DNA of 64,000 nt from CAYNKA01 sp964397655 (lineage in GTDB: Bacteria; Spirochaetota; Spirochaetia; DTKZ01). Below are positions 25,822-34,244 of the stretch, piece after piece. The stretch is from NCBI GenBank assembly GCA_964397655.1, contig CAYNKA010000003.1, positions 62,001-126,000 of the forward strand, written 5' to 3'. Every line of letters starts with the position of its first letter. Within the stretch, counting starts at the first letter, position 1. Below the pieces are notes generated by a model, which saw only the letters and a list, made by a program, of their open reading frames with translations, did not search any database and had not been told where the DNA came from. A program made the translations under genes and the position numbers.

Positions 25822-27041
25822 TCACACTTCGTTATCGGGAATATCGTCGACTACGACCTCGAACCCTTCGCTCGACCTGACGGAAATCGTTCCCCGTATC
25901 TGCTCCGCCAAGGCCCCCGTACGAGCATGAATCCAAGCTTTCCCCCCGAAGGTTCCCGAAGTTCGGCGGCCGCGCCTTTTCCGTCATCGACCACGGTGAG
26001 CCTGAGCTTCCTCCCGGCCCGCCGCTCCAGGGAGATGCCGATCTTCCCCCGCTTCATTCCGGAAAACGCATGCTTCCTGCTGTTGGTTATGAGTTCGCCG
26101 ACGATCAGTCCGATCGGCATGGCGATTTCGACGGAAAGCTCGATGTCGCCGGCGTCGACGGCATTGTCGACGCACGGATCGTCCGCGGTGTAGGTGTCCC
26201 GATAGGCGGCGACGAGCGAGAACAGGTATGCGTTCATCCGGATCAGGGACAGGGATGGGCTTTCATAGAGCTGCTTGTGCACCAACGCCATCGCCCTGAC
26301 CTTTCGCTCGATGTCCTGCAGGATCCTCCCCGCCTCGGTGTCTTCCGAAGCAGCCAGCCTGAGGCTGATCATGCTGATGATGATCTGCAGGTTGTTCTTC
26401 ACGCGATGGTGGATTTCCTTGAGCAGTATCTCCTTTTCGCGAAGGGATTCGCCGATCCGCCTCTCCTTGAGAAGCCCCTCGGCGATCTCGACGTTCAGGC
26501 GATTCAGCATTCCGTCGACGTCCGCCTCCGCCTTCCTCACGATTCCCGCAGGGAAAAAATAGAGCGCATACGCGACGCCGAGACCCAGGACGGAAAAGAC
26601 GAACAGAAGCTTGAAGGTCGCCCACAGCACGGGATCCGCTATTTTATCGACCTCGACGTGACCGAATCGAATATTGTTGTAGACGATGTCCGCGCTGCCG
26701 GTCCTTCTGACGATCGAACGCGCTCGGAAATCCTGTCGCTCCAGGAGCTTTCCGTCCGCGTCGTAGATCCTCGCTTGGGCTATGCCCCTTCCCTCGGAAT
26801 CGTCGAAGATCTTCATGAACTTCACGACGCTGAATTTCCAGAGTTCGGGATTGACTCGGACCGTCTCCTTCACTTTTTGGGCTATCTCACGACTCAAGGA
26901 GTCCGCGTCATGCTTCTGTTCCGCCCAGCTCATGATCCAATACTCCGTCGGCATGGAGAAAGAAATGAATACGCCGGTCAGGAAGGAGAGAAGCCGCATT
27001 CGAGGGGAGAAGGCGCGAAAGAGTCCGGTCCTTTCGTTCAT
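25822..27041 (-). pseudogene. HisKA_2 membrane histidine kinase, frameshifted near the C terminus
   Basis: As read, the frame stops at 25851 (396 residues). It has two membrane helices (about 15-38 and 140-165) around a small periplasmic domain, then the HisKA_2 phosphorylation site EIHHRVKNNLQII and ATPase boxes GELITNSRKHAF and VVDDGKGA. After GFMLVR the protein becomes unrelated (GPWRSRYGERF), but another frame continues with ALAEQIRGTISVRSSEGFEV and ends at 25822. The break lies at a run of five C (25914-25918), so two extra bases or one missing base would explain it. It could be an error or a true mutation. It starts 7 nt after the truncated binding-protein gene. Confidence 0.75.
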
Positions 27042-27047
27042 GATCCC

Positions 27048-27650
27048 TCAATCCCGCTCGAGGAGGGGAAGGGCTCCGTGCTTTCGGAGCAGCGCCGCTC
27101 CTTCCGCGGATCCCGCGAAATCCATGAACTTCTCCGCCGCCTCCGGGATCGGCTCCTTGAAAATGAAGTACAAATCCTTCCAAAGAGGATATGCGCCGCT
27201 TTCGACGTTTCCGAGGGACGGTTCCACACCGTCGTAGCGCAGGGCCTTGACGCCGGCGCCGAGATCGGCCAATGCCGCGGTATCGGTCAATCCGAGTGCA
27301 TGCATGGTCGTCCGGATGGCCTCGTTTTCCTCTTGGTCGGTATAGAAAACGTCCCAGCGCTTCCTGCCGAGGGCGTCCGCGAGTGCTTCCTTGAAACCCG
27401 GGACCTTGAGTTCCAGAACGGCGTTGGAGCTGTCGCCGCTTTCCCTGGCGAGCACGATGATCGGCTTGCCGTTCGACCAGGTGTTCTTCGTCCCTTTGTA
27501 AACCTCCACGAGCTCGGCCGCGGAGATATTCTCGTCGACCACGTCTCCGTGCGCCGCCAGGACGATGCCTATCCTGGAATAGGGCCTCTGTTTCAGACCA
27601 GCGGCCTTTTCGGAGTCCTTCAAAGGCCGCGAAGCCAGCCCCGGGTTCAA
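27048..27650 (-). pseudogene. PstS-like (PBP_like) binding protein missing its N terminus
   Basis: The frame gives 200 residues from a TTG. It enters the family in mid-domain (GLASRPLKDSEKAAGL, then SRIGIVLAAH, VYKGTKNTWSNGKPIIVLAR) and ends properly with FMDFAGSAEGAALLRKHGALP. A phosphate-binding-type protein should have another ~90 residues before this, including the signal peptide. Reading the 190 nt upstream in all three frames shows stops and no convincing signal peptide or first lobe. Without export it cannot act as a periplasmic sensor. It abuts the frameshifted kinase, which it probably once served as ligand receptor. Confidence 0.7.
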
Positions 27651-27983
27651 TTTCCTTTATTTGATTGCATATACCGTAATGCGAAAATCACCTCGGTTCA
27701 AGCCCCCGCGGCGCACATCCCCGCGGTCGCGAGCTGCGGATCGACGACGGAAATATCGAGCCGGCGGGCCGGGCCTCGGGTCATCTCGTATCATTCGTCT
27801 CGCATCAGGATTGCCGCTTCATGTGATATCTGGTAAACTGAAGCCCTCAAACGAGCATGAAGAGCGCATACTCTCGTGTCGGCCTGCATACAACCGCCGG
27901 CGGAGTCGTCATCGGCATTTTCGGTGAAGGAAGGCATCCGAGAACGAACAGGCGTATTTCCCAAGAAGGACGGGTATCGAACT
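27651..27983. other. 333-nt intergenic region between divergent units
   Basis: No reading frame here looks like a protein. On the minus strand it should contain the lost 5' part of the PstS-like gene, but I see only stops. On the plus strand there is a likely promoter at 27811-27839 for the downstream permease. A slightly AT-rich patch lies at 27640-27690. Confidence 0.5.
27811..27839 (+). promoter_or_regulatory. candidate promoter of the TauE/SafE gene
   Basis: TTGCCG (27811-27816), 17-nt spacer, TAAACT (27834-27839). The permease ATG at 27984 leaves a leader of about 140 nt. Confidence 0.4.
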
Positions 27984-28808
27984 ATGGAAAATCAGTTGTG
28001 GCTGATTCCGCTGGGATTCGCGGTCGGGGCCCTCGGGACGCTGATAGGAGCAGGCGGCGGATTCGTTTTGGTGCCGGTGCTGCTTCTTCTGTATCCCGAT
28101 GCCAGTCCGGAGACCGTCACCGCCATTTCGCTCGCGGTCGTGTTCTTCAACGCCCTTTCCGGTTCATGGGCCTATGCGAAAATGGGACGCATCGATTACA
28201 AGTCCGGCCTCCTGTTCGCCGCCGCCACCATTCCGGGCGCGATCATCGGAGCGTTGACCACGGACTGTTTCCCGCGGCGGTTGTTCAATTCGATCTTCGG
28301 CGTATTGCTGATCGCGGCCGCCGCCTATCTGTTCCTGCAGCGAAAGAAGGGAACTCCGGAAACGGGGAGAAAAGGCAAGCGCTACGTCACCAGAAAAGTC
28401 GTGGAAAAAAACGGCACTGAGCACGTGTTCTCCTACAACCTGAGGCTCGGTACCGGTTTGAGCCTGATAGTCGGCTACATTTCTAGCCTGCTCGGAATCG
28501 GCGGGGGCATCATTCATGTTCCGGCCCTGGTGCGACTTCTGAACTATCCCGTGCATCTCGCCACCGCGACCTCTCACTTCATCCTCGCGATCATGGCTCT
28601 CGCGGGGACGATCGTTCACGTCGCCAAGGGTTCCTTCTCGCACGGCGGTGTCTGGGAGACGGTTTTTCTGAGCGTCGGGGTGCTGTTCGGGGCACAGGCC
28701 GGGGCCGCGCTTTCCGGCCGAATACACGGGGTCTGGATCATCCGCGGACTTGCGATCGCTCTCGGCCTCCTCGGCATCCGGATTCTGGTCATGGCCTCGA
28801 TGTCCTAG
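27984..28808 (+). CDS. TauE/SafE-family membrane permease (DUF81)
   Basis: This 274-residue membrane protein has about eight helices in two homologous halves, each opening with the family motif: GALGTLIGAGGGFVLVPVLL at the start and YISSLLGIGGGIIHVPALV in the middle. TauE/SafE proteins export or import sulfite, sulfoacetate or other small organosulfur anions. A cytoplasmic loop of about 50 residues (QRKKGTPETGRKGKRYVTRK) separates the halves. ATG 27984 is used because the first helix begins right after it; the frame is open from 27876 but the extra residues are not family-like. No metabolic partner is adjacent. Confidence 0.85.
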   Translation: MENQLWLIPLGFAVGALGTLIGAGGGFVLVPVLLLLYPDASPETVTAISLAVVFFNALSGSWAYAKMGRIDYKSGLLFAAATIPGAIIGALTTDCFPRRLFNSIFGVLLIAAAAYLFLQRKKGTPETGRKGKRYVTRKVVEKNGTEHVFSYNLRLGTGLSLIVGYISSLLGIGGGIIHVPALVRLLNYPVHLATATSHFILAIMALAGTIVHVAKGSFSHGGVWETVFLSVGVLFGAQAGAALSGRIHGVWIIRGLAIALGLLGIRILVMASMS

Positions 28809-28893
28809 GCACTCGCCTTCATACCGAAGTCCGCGCGGAACGGGCCCTTCCCCCGCACTTTCATTTTCTCCGCATTTGTATATAGTTTCACTT

Positions 28894-30072
28894 ATGCAGG
28901 ATGATTTTCGGCGCGACCCGGATCTCGAGCTCCGTAAATTCCTCGCCCCGGAAATCGTATTCGGCCCCGGAGCCCGGCGGCTCGCGGGAAGGTACGCCCT
29001 GAACCTCGGGCTCGGGAAGGTCCTGATCGTGAGCGACGAGGGCGTCGCCGAAGCGGGCTGGACCGGGGAGATCGCGGACGGGCTCCGGAAGGATGGGATA
29101 AACGTCGAAGTCTTCCTCGACGTGACGCCGAATCCGAAGGATCGGGAGGCGATCGCAGGAGTCGAACGGTTCCGGAGATCGGGTTGCGAAGGCATCGTGG
29201 CGGTGGGGGGTGGAAGCCCCATGGACTGCGCCAAGGTGATCGGATTCCTCGCGGCGAATCACGGAGAACCGTCGGACTGGGTGGGGATCGACCGGATATC
29301 GGAACCGGGCCCCCCCCTCATCTGCATTCCCACGACCGCGGGATCCTCCGCCGACGTCTCCCAGTTCGCGATACTCACCGACACGGAAAAGCGGACCAAG
29401 GTCGCCTACGTCAGCAAGGTTCTGGTGCCCGATGCGGCGCTCGTGGATCCGGAGACGACGAGTACCGAAGACGCCCGCCTCACGGCGGCGACCGCGATCG
29501 ACGCCCTGACCCACGCCTTCGAGGCCTTCGTCTCCACGGCGCATTCCCCCATCACCGACATCCATGCGGTCGAGGCCGCGAGACTCGTCTTTTCGTACCT
29601 GGGTCCCTGCCTGGCGGACCTCGAGGCTCCCGTGCCGAGGAGCAGGCTCATGCGGGCGAGCATGGAGGCTGGGCTCGCATTCTCCAACGCGAGCCTGGGT
29701 GCGGTCCATGCGCTCGCTCACAGCCTCGGGGGATGGGCGAACGCTCCCCACGGAGAATGCAACGCGGCGCTACTCCGGGCGGTCGTTGAATTCAACTGGC
29801 CGGAGGCGGGCGGCCGGTATCTCGAACTCGCCGAACGCGCGGGATTGGCGGCGCCGGGTAAGGCGGACAAGGAAGGGCTCTTGAAAACCCTCGATCGCCT
29901 CATCGCCGAGTCGGGCCTCGAAGAAGGGCTCGGCATCGACATCCCGCTCGAGGACATCGGGCAGATGGCGGTCCGGGCGCTCTCGGACCCCTGCATGCTC
30001 ACGAATCCCCGTGCCTGCACGCAGAAGGACCTGGAAAAGCTGTATGAGAAAGCCCTCTCGGGAAAAGCCTGA
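28894..30072 (+). CDS. iron-containing alcohol dehydrogenase (group III)
   Basis: A 392-residue NAD(P)-dependent dehydrogenase. The nucleotide-binding part shows VGGGSPMDCAKVIG and PTTAGSSADVSQFA. The iron ligands are visible as D and H in DALTHAFEAFVS, H in GAVHALAHSLGG and H in NAPHGECNAALL. Such enzymes reduce aldehydes to alcohols or oxidise 1,2-diols. There is no ribosome site; TATAGT (28881-28886) lies 7 nt before the ATG, so a leaderless transcript is likely. Its end overlaps the following histidine kinase by 29 bases. Confidence 0.9.
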   Translation: MQDDFRRDPDLELRKFLAPEIVFGPGARRLAGRYALNLGLGKVLIVSDEGVAEAGWTGEIADGLRKDGINVEVFLDVTPNPKDREAIAGVERFRRSGCEGIVAVGGGSPMDCAKVIGFLAANHGEPSDWVGIDRISEPGPPLICIPTTAGSSADVSQFAILTDTEKRTKVAYVSKVLVPDAALVDPETTSTEDARLTAATAIDALTHAFEAFVSTAHSPITDIHAVEAARLVFSYLGPCLADLEAPVPRSRLMRASMEAGLAFSNASLGAVHALAHSLGGWANAPHGECNAALLRAVVEFNWPEAGGRYLELAERAGLAAPGKADKEGLLKTLDRLIAESGLEEGLGIDIPLEDIGQMAVRALSDPCMLTNPRACTQKDLEKLYEKALSGKA

Positions 30073-31126
30073 ATCTCTCTTCGATTCCCTCATCGGACTG
30101 GGATCGTCTTCGATCAGGAAAACCTACTTCCCCGCCTTGAAACGTTTCCGGGCCCTGCTCGACCAGAGCAGCGACGGCATCATCCTCTGTGAACTTCCCG
30201 AGGGCAGGATAACCGACATGAACGAGACCGCCAGAGGGCACCTGAGCGGCGCTTCCTCGGAGACGGTATTCGCCCTGTTCGGGGACGTCCGGGAAATCCG
30301 GGACATAGCGGCCGGGGAAAAGGGCAAAACGGGATTTCTCCATCGGGTCGAATCGGCGAAGGGGCCGCTCTATCTGGACGTTGCCGGAAAACGGGTAAAG
30401 TTCGAGGACAAGAACTACCTCGTGCTGGTGATCCACGACGTCACGGAGAGGGAAACGCTCCTCGAAAAGATCGAGGACTCGCTGAGGGAAAAGGAAGTAC
30501 TTCTCAAGGAGATCAACCATCGCGTGAAGAACAACCTGCAGATCGTGAGCAGTCTCCTCAGCCTGCAGGAACATTCCGCCCATCGCGAATTCGGCGTCTC
30601 GTTCCTGAACGACATGAAGGCCAGGATCCACGCCATGGCCCTGGTGCACGAACAGCTCTACCAGTCCAAGGAAATCCACCGCATCAGGCTCAAACAGTAC
30701 GTGGAGGAGCTCTCAAGCCATCTCTTCGACCTTCAACCGATCCGGAACTCGCTCATCCGGATAGAACTCGAAATCGACGACATCTCCGTCTCCGTGGATA
30801 TCGCGATCCCCGTAGGACTCATCCTGAACGAACTCTTCACCAACAGCTGCAAGCACGGTTTCGCGGCAAGAAAGAGCGGACACATAGGAATCACGCTGAG
30901 GAAGAACGGAGGGAACCTCGTCCTCGTATTCATCAACGACGGGGAGCCCTTCCCTCCCGGTTTCTCGCCGAGGTCTTCGCGCACGCTCGGAATGACCCTC
31001 GTATGCGCGCTCGTAGATCAGCTCCGGGGCACCATGGACTTCGACGGCTCGGCCGGGGCCAGATTCGTCGTCGCCGTGCCCCTCGGCCTAGGGGAGGATG
31101 AGAAGGTCTCCGGCGCCCCTCGTTAA
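30044..31126 (+). CDS. cytoplasmic PAS-HisKA_2 histidine kinase
   Basis: A soluble kinase of 360 residues. A PAS-like domain (about 28-140: ALLDQSSDGIILCELPEGRI, LVLVIHDVTERE) is joined by a helix to the HisKA_2 site EINHRVKNNLQIVSSLLSLQ and an ATPase domain (LNELFTNSCKHGF, INDGEPFPPGF, LVCALVDQLRGTM). No membrane segment is present, so the signal is intracellular. There is no receiver or response regulator nearby. It overlaps the alcohol dehydrogenase by 29 bases, suggesting co-expression, and its last 39 bases overlap the convergent yigZ gene. Confidence 0.88.
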   Translation: MRKPSREKPESLFDSLIGLGSSSIRKTYFPALKRFRALLDQSSDGIILCELPEGRITDMNETARGHLSGASSETVFALFGDVREIRDIAAGEKGKTGFLHRVESAKGPLYLDVAGKRVKFEDKNYLVLVIHDVTERETLLEKIEDSLREKEVLLKEINHRVKNNLQIVSSLLSLQEHSAHREFGVSFLNDMKARIHAMALVHEQLYQSKEIHRIRLKQYVEELSSHLFDLQPIRNSLIRIELEIDDISVSVDIAIPVGLILNELFTNSCKHGFAARKSGHIGITLRKNGGNLVLVFINDGEPFPPGFSPRSSRTLGMTLVCALVDQLRGTMDFDGSAGARFVVAVPLGLGEDEKVSGAPR

Positions 31127-31696
31127 ATCCTTCAGGCCCGCCCGCAGGGACTCCAGGGACGCTTCGGCGACCCTCGCCTTCATCCCTACGCGGTCGGTGA
31201 AATTCTCCTCGAGCACGACCGCGCCCGATTCCCGGAAAAGCCGCTTCGCGCCGTCGAAACATTCGTACGGCAGATCGACCGAGAAGCGTACCTCGGCGAC
31301 GAGGGGCTTCACCGGGAGAGCTTCGAGCGCCGCCTGTGCGCACTCCGTGTACGCCTTCACGAGGCCGCCCGTTCCGAGCTTCACCCCGCCGAAGTATCTC
31401 GTCACGGTGACGAGGACGTTGCGGACGCCGCTTCCTTTCAGCACCTCGAGGATCGGCCGGCCCGCCGTGCCTTTCGGCTCGCCGTCGTCGCTCATCCCGG
31501 AGACCTCTGACTTGGGGTCCCCGATGAGGAAGGCGAACACGACGTGGCGGGCGCCGGGATGAGCGTCCCGCTCCTCCCGCACACCGGCCTTCGCCTCCTC
31601 GGGGTTCGACACCTTCCTCGCCGTCCCGATGAAGCGGGACTTCCTGATTTCCAGCTCCGCCCGGGACGTTCCGTCGGGCTCCGTCGGAAGATTCAC
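31088..31696 (-). CDS. yigZ: YigZ/IMPACT-family protein
   Basis: The 202-residue protein has the UPF0029/IMPACT N-terminal block (SRAELEIRKSRFIGTARKV, DAHPGARHVVFAFLIG, DDGEPKGTAGRPILEVL, VTVTRYFGGVKLGTGGLVKAY) and the small C-terminal DUF1949 domain. The biochemical role is uncertain; relatives are tied to translation stress. The start is GTG 31696, which forms a GTGA overlap with the stop of the upstream gene and has AAGGG 5 nt before it. The long open frame upstream is not family-like. Confidence 0.88.
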   Translation of the reverse strand: MNLPTEPDGTSRAELEIRKSRFIGTARKVSNPEEAKAGVREERDAHPGARHVVFAFLIGDPKSEVSGMSDDGEPKGTAGRPILEVLKGSGVRNVLVTVTRYFGGVKLGTGGLVKAYTECAQAALEALPVKPLVAEVRFSVDLPYECFDGAKRLFRESGAVVLEENFTDRVGMKARVAEASLESLRAGLKDLTRGAGDLLILP

Positions 31697-32052
31697 CTTC
31701 GCCCTTCGAGGATCGCGAGAAACTGGGCGGCTCCGACGAAGTTCGTCGTCTTCACGAGGACTCCGTCCGCATAGTACCGCACGTAGGGAATCTGGTCGTT
31801 CCCGAGGATCCTCTCCTTGTAATCCATGAATTCGGCGAACAGGGGGCTTCTGTCGTAGAGATATTCCCAGATCGAGAGGTCCGCCCTGTCTGCCATGGAA
31901 TCGAAGTAGGAACTCATGAAGCCCCATTGAGGGCACCAGGTCTGGGTCAGCACTACGGCCACAAGAGGCGAAGATCTTCTCACATCTTCGGGCAGCTCTC
32001 CGTGCACCATGAGATGGCGGGCGTGTTCGTCGGTTAACGGGGTTCGTTTCAT
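31693..32052 (-). CDS. small thioredoxin-fold-like protein, single cysteine
   Basis: This 119-residue protein has a thioredoxin-like pattern: VVLTQTWCPQWGFM in the active-site position, then QIPYVRYYADGVLVKTTNFVG before a last helix. The usual C-x2-C is C-P-Q-W, with only the first cysteine, so it could form mixed disulfides but not act as a dithiol reductase. It overlaps plsC upstream (ATGA) and yigZ downstream (GTGA), so the three genes are tightly coupled. Confidence 0.65.
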   Translation of the reverse strand: MKRTPLTDEHARHLMVHGELPEDVRRSSPLVAVVLTQTWCPQWGFMSSYFDSMADRADLSIWEYLYDRSPLFAEFMDYKERILGNDQIPYVRYYADGVLVKTTNFVGAAQFLAILEGRR

Positions 32053-32804
32053 GCAAACGCCTTCCCGGCTTCCATGCGGCTTTCGGGAGGAAGGGCAGAT
32101 TGGATGATCCCTTCCAGCTTCTCCGCGAGCGCCTTTCTCTCCTCGACGGAGAGGCCTTCGGTCGGCACGGGCGGATGGATCGTCATCGTCACGTCGGCGG
32201 GGGAGAACCTGCCCTTCTCCTCGAAAAGCCGGAATGACCCGTCCAGGGTTACGGGTACGATGACAGCGTCCGCCCTCGTCGCGAGCTTGAGGCTTCCCGG
32301 CTTCAGGCGGCGCATGACCCCGTCCCTGCTCCGGGTCCCCTCCGGGAAGACGGCCATCGGGTAGCCCTTCCTCAGGGACCTGACGCCCCGGTCGATCGCC
32401 CGGAGCGCCTTCTTCGCGTTCTTCCGTTCGATGAACACACAGTGGAGCGCGAGCATCCAGAGATTGAGCACCGGAGCGACCGCGAGCTCCTTCTTGGCGA
32501 TGAAGCCCGGGGCCCTGCCCGAATAGCCGAGGATGAGCAGGATGTCGAATATGCTCTGATGGTTGGCGATGAAACAGATCCTGTCTCCCGTCGGCACGTT
32601 CTCGATGCCGCGGACCGTAACCCGGGCCCCGACGATGCCGAGAAAATGCCGGGACCAGAATCGTCCTATGAGGCGGAGATAGCGCCTGAGGAGTTCCTTC
32701 CTGCCGGTCACGAGAAGAAGGAACCACGGGATGAACCACAGGATCGTTCCCGCCATGAAACACCAGAAATACACGAATATGATCGAGGTTTTTAACATGG
32801 ACAA
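32049..32804 (-). CDS. plsC: 1-acyl-sn-glycerol-3-phosphate acyltransferase (PlsC)
   Basis: A 251-residue membrane enzyme that adds the second acyl chain in phosphatidic acid synthesis. One or two N-terminal helices (KTSIIFVYFWCFMAGTILWF) precede the acyltransferase motifs NHQSIFD (the H-x4-D site), CVFIERKN, and FPEGTRSRDG, with IVPVTLDG as the fourth block. ATG 32804 or 32798 can serve as start. It heads the plsC-thioredoxin-like-yigZ unit. Confidence 0.92.
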   Translation of the reverse strand: MSMLKTSIIFVYFWCFMAGTILWFIPWFLLLVTGRKELLRRYLRLIGRFWSRHFLGIVGARVTVRGIENVPTGDRICFIANHQSIFDILLILGYSGRAPGFIAKKELAVAPVLNLWMLALHCVFIERKNAKKALRAIDRGVRSLRKGYPMAVFPEGTRSRDGVMRRLKPGSLKLATRADAVIVPVTLDGSFRLFEEKGRFSPADVTMTIHPPVPTEGLSVEERKALAEKLEGIIQSALPPESRMEAGKAFA

Positions 32805-32930
32805 CTCCGGACGGTCCTATTGTAACCGAAACACCCGTTCCCTGTGAATACGAAGCGGAACTGGCGTTGCAAAACATCATCGGATGTGATGAAATACCTA
32901 TCAACATCGAAAAGAGAAAGGATCCGTTCC

Positions 32931-34238
32931 ATGTCCAGTAGTAGAGGATTTTCCTTCTCGGCCGCCCGAGCCGCGGCCATCGGTCTCTTCCTCGTCCTCC
33001 TCGCCTCCTGCGGACCGAGCAGGATCGGGTACGGACTCGTCCTCTGGTCGGCGGACGAAGCGGTCCTGGCCACCGGGACGGTGACTCCCGTCTACGAGGA
33101 ATCCCGGCTCAAACAGTCCTATACGGTCCCCAAGGCGGGCGGCAAAGAAACCGTCGAGGTCCCGACCTGGCGGATACGCTTCTTCAACAAAAAGGGCGAG
33201 GCGGAGGCCGCCGCCAAGGAATTCGCCGCGGTCAAGGACCTTTTCGCCATATCCAACAGAAAAGCCCTTCCGATCCGGGAAAAGCCCGACCGCCTGTCCG
33301 AACGGACGTACAAGCTCAGGGAGAACGAGACGGTCAAGATTCTGAGCAAAAGCGACATACCGGCGGACGAAAACGGCCTCAAGGGATTCTGGTACGAGGT
33401 GCTCACCGAGGGGGGAGTCTCCGGCTACTGCTTCAATTACTACCTCACCCTGGTGGACCGGAAGACCAACACGCGGGTATCCACGGGCGGCAGCCCGTAC
33501 GAGGACGCCGCGGCGGATATCCTCACCTCCAACTGGCGTCCCGCCTTCTTCCGCGACATGGTGAACGAGAAGCGGGTCGACCTATTGAAATTCAAGCCGG
33601 AGTACGGCCTCTTCATCGTCTCGGAATCCAGGCAGATCAGGATCGTCCTCCCGAACGTGAACCTCGCTTTCCCCTTCAAGCAGATCCGGGAAGCCACGCC
33701 GGGCATCTTCATAGCGGAAGGATCGTCCATCCAGATGCAGCTCCGCGGAAGAACCGAACTCACGGTTCAGTACACTACGTCCGGATCGACGCAGAGCGCG
33801 CAGTTCGTCGCCTTCGACCAGGAAGTGGAAGAGGTCATCGCCAAGGAACAGGAAAGACGGAAGTCGTTGTACGATGCCTTCGTCTCCAAGGGAAAGAGCC
33901 TGAAGAGCACGGCTTACGGGGACATCACCCTGGGGGAGAGGAACGAATTCGCGTGGACCGGTTACCAGCGTCTCATCCAGCCCGCCATGATCCAGGGAGT
34001 GAAGCCGTCGGGAAAGGTGGAATTCTCCTGTTTCATCGGAAAGGAAATACGGGAGAAATTCGACGGAATCATCGTATTCAGGTTCGAGGCCGACCCAGTC
34101 CCGAAATCCGCGGTCTTCTTCTACAAGTTCACGGAACAGGGCGTGCAGTTCACGCTCATCCCGAGGAACCACGTCGAGGACAGCATCGTCCGCAGGATGA
34201 GTCCGAAGCCGCTGGTCATCTTCTTCTCCTACTCGTAG
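32931..34238 (+). CDS. SH3-domain lipoprotein
   Basis: This 435-residue protein has a lipoprotein signal (LFLVLLASCGPSR). Residues about 85-165 look like a bacterial SH3 domain (KALPIREKPDRLSERTYKLRENETVKIL, GFWYEVLTEGGVSGYCFNYYL). The rest, mostly strands, matches nothing I know, though it recalls hypothetical lipoproteins of treponemes. The frame is open from 32844, but ATG 32931 has AAAGGA 8 nt before it and starts the signal peptide. The ABC-F gene begins 6 nt after its stop. Confidence 0.75.
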   Translation: MSSSRGFSFSAARAAAIGLFLVLLASCGPSRIGYGLVLWSADEAVLATGTVTPVYEESRLKQSYTVPKAGGKETVEVPTWRIRFFNKKGEAEAAAKEFAAVKDLFAISNRKALPIREKPDRLSERTYKLRENETVKILSKSDIPADENGLKGFWYEVLTEGGVSGYCFNYYLTLVDRKTNTRVSTGGSPYEDAAADILTSNWRPAFFRDMVNEKRVDLLKFKPEYGLFIVSESRQIRIVLPNVNLAFPFKQIREATPGIFIAEGSSIQMQLRGRTELTVQYTTSGSTQSAQFVAFDQEVEEVIAKEQERRKSLYDAFVSKGKSLKSTAYGDITLGERNEFAWTGYQRLIQPAMIQGVKPSGKVEFSCFIGKEIREKFDGIIVFRFEADPVPKSAVFFYKFTEQGVQFTLIPRNHVEDSIVRRMSPKPLVIFFSYS

Positions 34239-34244
34239 AAGCCC

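Noticed and set aside
26070..27836. A 588-codon plus-strand open frame antisense to the kinase and binding-protein genes
   Set aside because: The minus-strand frames carry recognised HisKA_2 and PBP motifs, whereas this one has none.
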